From assembly GCA_030674185.1 (NCBI GenBank), contig CM060308.1, positions 28,420,004 through 28,484,003 of the forward strand: a DNA stretch of 64,000 bases, in the 5' to 3' direction. Source of the DNA: Monoplex corrugatus. Its lineage: Eukaryota > Mollusca > Gastropoda > Littorinimorpha > Ranellidae. The position numbers were made by a program, and so were the translations under genes. The first letter of the stretch is position 1; every line of letters begins with the position of its first letter. The notes beneath the pieces were generated by a model. The model made no database searches. It had not been told where the DNA came from and saw only the letters and a program-made list of their open reading frames with translations. This document shows, one piece after another, positions 34,055-64,000 of this stretch.

Positions 34055-35251
34055 CTACTGCCAATACACAAACTTGGTGTGGTAGTCCTTGAAACATTGG
34101 CCTAAGCACAATCCAGGCTTGGATGGGCAGGAGGGGCAGTAGTAGCGGGATTCCTTCCGCACTTTTATTTTCTTCGTGCAGACCCGACACGGCTTGGTGG
34201 GGTTAGACTTGTTTGGTGTCGGTGGCAGTGGAAATAAAAAGTGGTGTGCACCCACCCTCACCTCGTCATCTGTTTTTCCCTCTTCCACAGCTGGCACCTG
34301 ATCTGGCCAAATCCAAGAGGTGATGACACTCTCCAAAAAACTTAGGAAAGTGTTACAGGAGTCATCACCTCTTGACTTTTGCAAGATGAATGCATTGCAG
34401 GCTGCAACCTGCAGAAAATGGAAAAACAGTTTTTTTGTCCATTTCATCGACTTACGTGAGCAGTCATATGGGTGAAGCAGCTGATCTTGTTTGTCAACTC
34501 CACCCATATTCCTGTTGTAATTCGATGAAACAGACGGACGCATGTTGACACCCCGTCGTCCCCGGTGTGGAATGGGTGCCTCAGTGTGGCCATGCACAGA
34601 GGACAGCAGGTGCACCACTTTTGTGCTGTGGTACTTTGTGGCGACGATCTTGTTGTCACCACAAAGAGCAGCTGATGATCCGGGGTCCAGCTTCACTCCA
34701 CGTAGCTCCTCTGGAATACCCCGGTTCTCCCGGACGGTGCCGCAGGCCAAGGTGTTCCTTTCCAGGAGGTAGAGGTACAGCCGCAGACTACTGTACCAGT
34801 TGTCCGTGTAGACATGGTAGCCCTTTTCCAGGAGAGGGGCTACCAAGTACAGCACCATCTTCTCGCTGGCCGAGAGAGTTGGGTTGTCTGCATTTACGGA
34901 CTCTAGGACAGGCTGCACCTCATTGACGGGGTCCTCCTTTCCAGCATACACCTTGAAGCGGTAGCAGTAGCCACCACTTCCCTTGACACCGCCGTCAGAC
35001 TCACAGCACAGGTATATTTTGATGCCAAACCGGGCACGTTTCAACGGTATGTATTGACGAAATATCAGTCTACCCTTCCAAAGAAGTAGACTTTCATCAA
35101 CACATACCGCTTGCCGGGGCTCATACACCTCCTGGAACCTCTCATGCAGATGATCCAGAATAGGACGGATCTTGTAGAGCCGGTCGTACGCTGGATCACC
35201 TGGCACTGGCATGGCTGCATTGTTGTTGAAGTGCAGAAACTGAAGAAGAAT
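34055..35251 (-). CDS. piggyBac transposase exon 2
   Basis: The acceptor is CTGTATTTCAG at 35252-35262. The exon carries all three catalytic aspartates and the Cys-rich C-terminus, with its stop at 34055-34057. Confidence 0.9.
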   Translation of the reverse strand: MLLQFLHFNNNAAMPVPGDPAYDRLYKIRPILDHLHERFQEVYEPRQAVCVDESLLLWKGRLIFRQYIPLKRARFGIKIYLCCESDGGVKGSGGYCYRFKVYAGKEDPVNEVQPVLESVNADNPTLSASEKMVLYLVAPLLEKGYHVYTDNWYSSLRLYLYLLERNTLACGTVRENRGIPEELRGVKLDPGSSAALCGDNKIVATKYHSTKVVHLLSSVHGHTEAPIPHRGRRGVNMRPSVSSNYNRNMGGVDKQDQLLHPYDCSRKSMKWTKKLFFHFLQVAACNAFILQKSRGDDSCNTFLSFLESVITSWIWPDQVPAVEEGKTDDEVRVGAHHFLFPLPPTPNKSNPTKPCRVCTKKIKVRKESRYYCPSCPSKPGLCLGQCFKDYHTKFVYWQ

Positions 35252-35300
35252 CTGAAATACAGAGTAAACTTTCAAGATAAGTAAGCAGACCCACAACTGG

Positions 35301-35380
<80 letters not shown>

Positions 35381-35398
35381 CCTACACACACACACACA

Positions 35399-35430
<32 letters not shown>

Positions 35431-35611
35431 GCCTACACACACACAGCCTACACACACACCCACTACACAAGCACACACTGACAGTATCACACACACTTGA
35501 ATATATAAAAACACCACACTGGTATAAAAAAGTGCTTTTGTCTTTTACAAAATGAATAAACTTGCATGGAAAACTTACACACAGAAAATAAATAATGCTT
35601 ATGCACACACG

Positions 35612-35708
<97 letters not shown>

Positions 35709-35936
35709 ACACACACACATTCACACAAGCACACACTGACAGTATCACACACACATGAATATAAAAACACCACACTGGTGTACCAAAAAAGTGCTTTTGT
35801 GTTTTACAAAATCAGCAAACTTGTATGGAAAACTTGCAAACAGAAATAAATAATGCGTATGTACACATGTGCACTCACACACACACACACGCACATGCAC
35901 ACACACACACACACACACGCACACACACACACAGCC

Positions 35937-35975
<39 letters not shown>

Positions 35976-36023
35976 TTACACAAGCACACACTGACAGTAT
36001 CACACACACTTGAATATATAAAA

Positions 36024-36104
<81 letters not shown>

Positions 36105-36979
36105 AGTGGAGGGATGAAGAATCAAGTAGTGAAAAAAAGAAAAGAAAAAAAAATAGAGCTACTTGCCTGGAACCGGTTTCTTGTCATGATGGAGCTGAAG
36201 ACTGGAATTCTGTACAGCACCTTCTTAGACCAGTACAGTTCAATTGAAGGTAGCCGCACAATGCCCATCAGCAGAACCAGGCCCAGAAACTTCCTCATTT
36301 CTGCACAGTCGACTTTCTCCCACTTGTTGGCCCTGGAAAACTGTGGAAGATTGGGGTGTGCCTCGAGAAACTGGTCAGCATACAGGTTTGTCTGAATGAC
36401 GAGATGGTTGACTAGGTCAGAAAAAAATAATTCCAAATAGTCAACCGGCCTAAAATTAGCACAGCTGACCTTCAACCCCGGATTTCCAGTGAAAACTACA
36501 CCAGGGTTGGGGTGCTGTGCATCAGCTTCTCGCCATTCTCTCACTAGCTGTTGCTGACCACGCCTCACGCCACGCCCCCTGCCGCTTCCACGGGGCCCTC
36601 GCCGTCGTCCAGACCCCCTACCACGTCCACGACCCCGTCCCCTCCTGACAGGAGGGGGTGCAGTGCTTGTTGATGGTAGAGGATCCCCCATTTCCTCTTC
36701 TTCACCCTCGCTAGCACTGGTTTCCCCACTGCTTTCACTGGGAGCGAACGAAGGATCCACGTCATCACCAGCACCTATCTCCGATAAAAGTGGATGGTGC
36801 TGGTTCCCATCCGTCTCCTCCTCATCACTGATGTCAGGATCCGATCCTCCCATGTCTTCTTCTCCACTGTCTTGATCGTTGAATATCTCGTCCAACACAT
36901 CAAGCGCAGTGTACCGCTTGAAAACAGGTCGAGCCGACGACGTACTAGGTCTCGCTGCCATCTTGAATTCGCTAATCAC
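34055..36979 (-). CDS. piggyBac transposase (DDE_Tnp_1_7), two exons, intact
   Basis: Cut-and-paste transposase acting at TTAA. Exons are 36979-36167 and 35251-34055, joining in phase 0 to give [12 protein letters not shown], the continuous sequence expected in the family. The protein is about 663 residues from the second Met (36961, AAGATGG context) or 669 from the first. Order: acidic N-terminus ([12 protein letters not shown]), an Arg/Gly-rich basic stretch, the [20 protein letters not shown] dimerisation/entry region, then the RNase H-like core. The three aspartates are visible in [23 protein letters not shown] and [11 protein letters not shown]-terminal Cys-rich zinc domain follows ([24 protein letters not shown]). 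I see no stop or frameshift, so it may still be active or only recently silenced. Domestication is less likely because the TTAA ends are present. Confidence 0.9.
35252..36166 (-). other. GC-AG intron of the transposase, filled with (CA)n arrays
   Basis: 915 bp. Long (CA)n tracts fill much of it (about 35304-35457, 35605-35725, 35875-35975 and 36028-36096). Between them a spacer repeats: CACTGACAGTATCACACACA, CATACACACTT-type flanks, AAAACACCACACTGGT and GTGCTTTTGT(C/G)TTTTACAAA. The (CA)n has no stop on the - strand, so an ORF runs falsely through it. Intron rather than insertion is favoured because removal joins a conserved motif exactly. Confidence 0.75.
36167..36979 (-). CDS. piggyBac transposase exon 1
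   Basis: Encodes [20 protein letters not shown], an acidic segment, a Gly/Arg-rich segment and the start of the core up to MTRNRFQ. It is followed by CAG|GCAAGT, a GC donor with otherwise ideal consensus. Confidence 0.85.
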
Positions 36980-37124
36980 TGTAACCTCTCAACTCGCGAT
37001 TTGCATATCCTGTGGTCAGTTACTGGTGACGTGAAGGATATGGGGCTCTTCGCTGATATCAGCAACAGAGTTGGAAACATTTTGCGCAGTCATTTCTTGT
37101 GTAGATTTGCTCGCTTTCCGTGAC

Positions 37125-37200
37125 GAGTTTACTACGAGTGGCACTCGTATACGGGCGTGGTGAATTTCGATTTTACTACGAGCGTTACTCGTACCAAGCA
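37125..37200. promoter_or_regulatory. Subterminal palindromes of the piggyBac 37.2-kb end
   Basis: Two nested-type palindromes, TACGAGTGGCACTCGTA and TACGAGCGTTACTCGTA, lie 10-90 bp inside the end nearest the transposase start. Such subterminal repeats can be transposase binding sites in this superfamily; that role is inferred here. Confidence 0.45.
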
Positions 37201-37213
37201 GAGAAGAGGTTAA

Positions 37214-38721
37214 AAACTAAATTTAATTCCCATGGTCTACATGTAATGCACACATCTGACAGAAAATATGCCTGTTTTGAGACTGCTACTGTACCTTTCT
37301 GAAATCAAGTAACATGTGTTTGATACTGATTTAAAGATCCTTTAAGCTTTTTTAAATGAAAACAAAGCAAACTGTTTTTAGCTCTTTTAGAGACAAAGCA
37401 AATTCTATTACATATATGAAAGACCTATTGTTGGAATAGTTTTCTCAGCATGCAGAGCTGTTAGTATAATCCCTCCAAGCAGAGAGACTGTGATACCATT
37501 TGCTGTCCTGCCCTTGATCTGCCCTCTTCTACCCCTTTCCTGCTAGACAAGCCTGTTGTACACAGCCGTGAATATGGTTTCTGTCCCCCCCCCCCCTTTT
37601 TAAATTTTTTTTATTAGGCTAACCTGTTTTTTTTATCTCTCTATCTCTCTTAATTTTAGTTTTATAATACAACTGGATATGGTGTACATTCACAGGGTAA
37701 AAATGATACAAACTAACAAATTTTTCAGTGTTGAAATGATACAAAGTAGAAAGATTCCAGGAAATGCAAATGCATATACTAGAAAAGACCAAACGTTCAA
37801 TGACACATTCTTTTGCAAATAAAAAGTATATATAGGCCTACATAAGCAACTATGGGTGACTGTTTGGCCCAATATTGACCACCAAATGTCACTGAAGTTA
37901 TTTCTAAGATCAAAATTATGCCAAGCCAAATGTTCATTAATGCACATGAATGTTAGACTGTAGCTATGGTGTACAACTTGAGTATTAGGTGGGACTAAGC
38001 ATATGAGTGCACACACACTCAATAACCTGACTTAAAATCTTACTAATAGCAGGAATATCATTTTGGCTGTGCAAAGGACACCTATTACACATTACACTAT
38101 CAACACAAATACCAAATGGAATATTGTGAGCAATAAGTACTGTACTAGTATTACTTATTAGGGGTATTGTAGAGTACCAGTAAGTGCCATGTCAAATCCA
38201 ACCTTTGTGAACTTACCTTAGGATTTTATACAAGTACAATCTTGTTTCATCTCTCAATCTGCAACGAACAAAGACAATGGATGAATGCAGTGAATACTCA
38301 CATATTTCATAATGTAAGAAGCAACTGTGCTTACTTATATTTATGATCTTTCCGGGGTTTGACTATTGATCAAAATCTGGAAGCGGTATCAATGGACATG
38401 AAATGCCTGCCAACACATTTGCAGGGGATTTATATAAGACAAAAAACAAAACAAAAAACCCCTCCTCTTTTCCCCCTCTAACTTCTGAGAGAAAGAATGG
38501 AATGACCAATTTCTGTTTTAGATGTATTTATGACAAGCAGCTGACATACATGCTAAGTAAATGTAGTACTCATGTCCTAATAGCTATGTAGCCTACTTAC
38601 TCAATTACAGAGTTAATCCCCCATATCTCACCTAGCTACTGAAACGCTAAAGGACAACACCCAGACATAGATACATCTTTTACAGCAAATGAAAATCCAC
38701 ACAAACATTGAACTTACAGCT
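37214..38721 (-). other. Region downstream of the ZNF318-like stop (putative 3' UTR and spacer)
   Basis: AT-rich with no coding signal. On the - strand an AATAAA (from + TTTATT near 37606) is a possible polyadenylation site about 1.1 kb after the stop. A C10-like run lies at 37587-37597. Confidence 0.3.
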
Positions 38722-62834
<24,113 letters not shown>

Positions 62835-63274
62835 GGCGCAAATGAAATAAAGTATATGTAAACACAAATTTTCTGTTCCAACTGCAGAGGTGAAGGAAAT
62901 AGCTGTATTGCATGAAGCGCATGCGCAGAATTATGCATAGCGCGCTATAACGACTGTACGCAAATTGTTTTGGGGCTTAAAAACATTTGGGTATTAAAGT
63001 AAAACAAATGTAGATTGACAATGTGACATTAAGCATTGGATAGTAGTTGTATGTTCTATTTGAATCATAATTTTAAACAAACAATCATAATGTCGTAAAG
63101 AGCCATAAGGCGTGGCGCGCGTGTCAAAATGAGTGGCTGGTGGGTTCGCGGCGCGAGCCAGGTCGGACGGCGAATGAGTCAGGCAGTTGAGTCGGCGGCA
63201 TGCTGAAAGAGAGAATGTATTGCCTTGTTTCTCTTGTGTCTTTTTGTTGTGAAAAGTGCTTGTGATTCGTGAAA
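62835..63274. promoter_or_regulatory. Divergent promoter region
   Basis: Lies between the ATG of the ZNF318-like gene (- strand) and the ATG at 63275 (+ strand). CpG content rises sharply (GTGGCGCGCGTG, TTCGCGGCGCGAG). The palindrome GCGCATGCGC at 62917-62926 fits the NRF1 core found in many shared animal promoters. No TATA box is evident. Confidence 0.6.
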
Positions 63275-63311
63275 ATGGATTCAGTACTCCATGGACCAGG
63301 TTTATCACAGG
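63275..63311 (+). CDS. First coding exon of an unidentified gene (continues past the window)
   Basis: ATG in a good context (GAAAATGG), encoding MDSVLHGPGLSQ plus one base, then the donor G|GTAAGT. It is the only exon seen, and 13 codons are too few to name a family. Position and orientation fit a head-to-head partner of the ZNF318-like gene. Bases 63320-64000 look like intron. Confidence 0.55.
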
Positions 63312-63816
63312 GTAAGTGATTCGTTGTTTTGTAAATTTCTGATAATTGAATAGTCTGCAACAGATCGTCTGCCCATACTCTTAGTCAAAGCAGAAACGAG
63401 AAAGCATCTCGAAAGCATGGAATGGGATCGGTGTCGGAGGATCGTTAGGCCTAGTGCTTGCCGTTGTGCCATCAAGAATCAGACATTTACTATTGTGTCG
63501 CCGGCTTGAAATGAAACAAGAGAAATGTGTTGATGCTACGGTTGACCAACATGTATGGATCTAATTTGTACTTTCGATTTTGACTGGTGTAGTGTCAGTG
63601 ATCATTTTGAAAAATAATCTCTACATCGATTGCCGATTATTGTACAGAAACACTTGCACAGGACGTCAGGCAAATCCACACGCACACGAATTAATATCGA
63701 GTCAAAGTCAGATGAGACTTGAGCTCCACTTCGATAAAACAGTGAACACACTCACTGACACATGGACACGGACATGAACACGGACATGGTTCAGACACAG
63801 TCACAACGGTTGAAGG

Positions 63817-63819
<3 letters not shown>

Positions 63820-63865
<46 letters not shown>

Positions 63866-63910
63866 TCACACACACGCACACTCTCTCTCTCTCTCTCTCA
63901 CACGCACACA
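63820..63910. repeat. (CA)n / (CT)n microsatellite
   Basis: (AC)n followed by ACTCACTC, ACGCAC and (CT)n. Confidence 0.95.
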
Positions 63911-64000
63911 TTGTGACATACACTACATAAGGTTGATATCACAGAGATGCAGAGGGGAAGGAAAAAGCAACAACGACAGTGTCATGATAATTATTCTGCT

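Larger units (their letters stand above)
32401..37213 (-). mobile_element. piggyBac transposon, apparently complete
   Basis: Both ends carry the TTAA target site (32401-32404 and 37210-37213). Reading inward they are TTAACCCCTTAACTGCTCAG and, on the - strand, TTAACCTCTTCTCTGCTTGG. They share the pattern TTAACC(C/T)CTT..CTGCT..GTA. The element of about 4.8 kb carries one transposase gene on the - strand (36979-34055) and about 1.65 kb of non-coding sequence between the stop and the 32401 end. Its length, TTAA sites and gene place it in the piggyBac superfamily. The inverted repeats are short and imperfect, so the ends are the less certain part of the call. Confidence 0.82.

Noticed and set aside
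34055..35773. A single 572-residue transposase ORF starting in the (CA)n region
   Set aside because: The part before ILLQFLHF is translated (CA)n; the conserved motif continues from exon 1 after removing the intron.

Overview
The window looks like nuclear DNA of an animal, most likely a mollusc and probably a gastropod. The genes are split by long AT-rich introns with GT-AG junctions. Microsatellites are abundant, and there are dispersed SINE-like repeats with a degenerate tRNA-like head of a kind I associate with gastropods (from memory, not searched). Nothing bacterial or viral was recognised.

Layout. (1) 1-9.6 kb, + strand: the last four coding exons of MEMO1 (1227-1369, 2796-2872, 7591-7695, 8797-8934). 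The 5' exons must lie left of the window. The introns hold SINE, LINE-tail and MITE copies. (2) 9.6-32.4 kb: a gene-poor stretch with a complete but dead Tc1-like element (10282-11822), a dead mariner (13802-14964, - strand), a mariner fragment near 27.5 kb, an 18-copy 53-bp minisatellite (18928-19882), SINEs, LINE tails and short tandem duplications. (3) 32.4-37.2 kb: a piggyBac element between TTAA sites. Its - strand transposase reads through in two exons with all three catalytic aspartates, across a 915-bp GC-AG intron full of (CA)n. (4) 38.7-62.8 kb, - strand: a ZNF318-like gene in six coding exons, with an RGG/RS-rich N-terminus, a coiled region, two matrin/U1-type zinc fingers, an acidic/charged segment, a proline-rich segment and a 15-residue Thr/Val/Pro repeat array. 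Two exons each need one extra base to stay in frame. A + strand candidate exon and a broken unidentified ORF lie inside its largest intron. (5) 62.8-63.3 kb: a CpG-rich divergent promoter with an NRF1-like palindrome. It separates the ZNF318-like gene from the first coding exon (63275-63311, + strand) of another gene that continues past the right edge.

MEMO1 (a redox/metal protein of cell motility) and ZNF318 (a nuclear zinc-finger protein of transcription and RNA processing) have no known joint role, so I see no operon-like system. I found no convincing new multi-gene system. The most unusual items are the apparently intact piggyBac with its microsatellite-filled GC-AG intron, a family of palindromic TTAA-bounded MITEs (one sits just after the MEMO1 stop; a separate TTAA-bounded insertion has two empty-site copies in the same window), the over-represented palindrome TAGGCCTA, and the two single-base frame breaks in the ZNF318-like gene. 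All homology calls are from memory of the families; no search was run.
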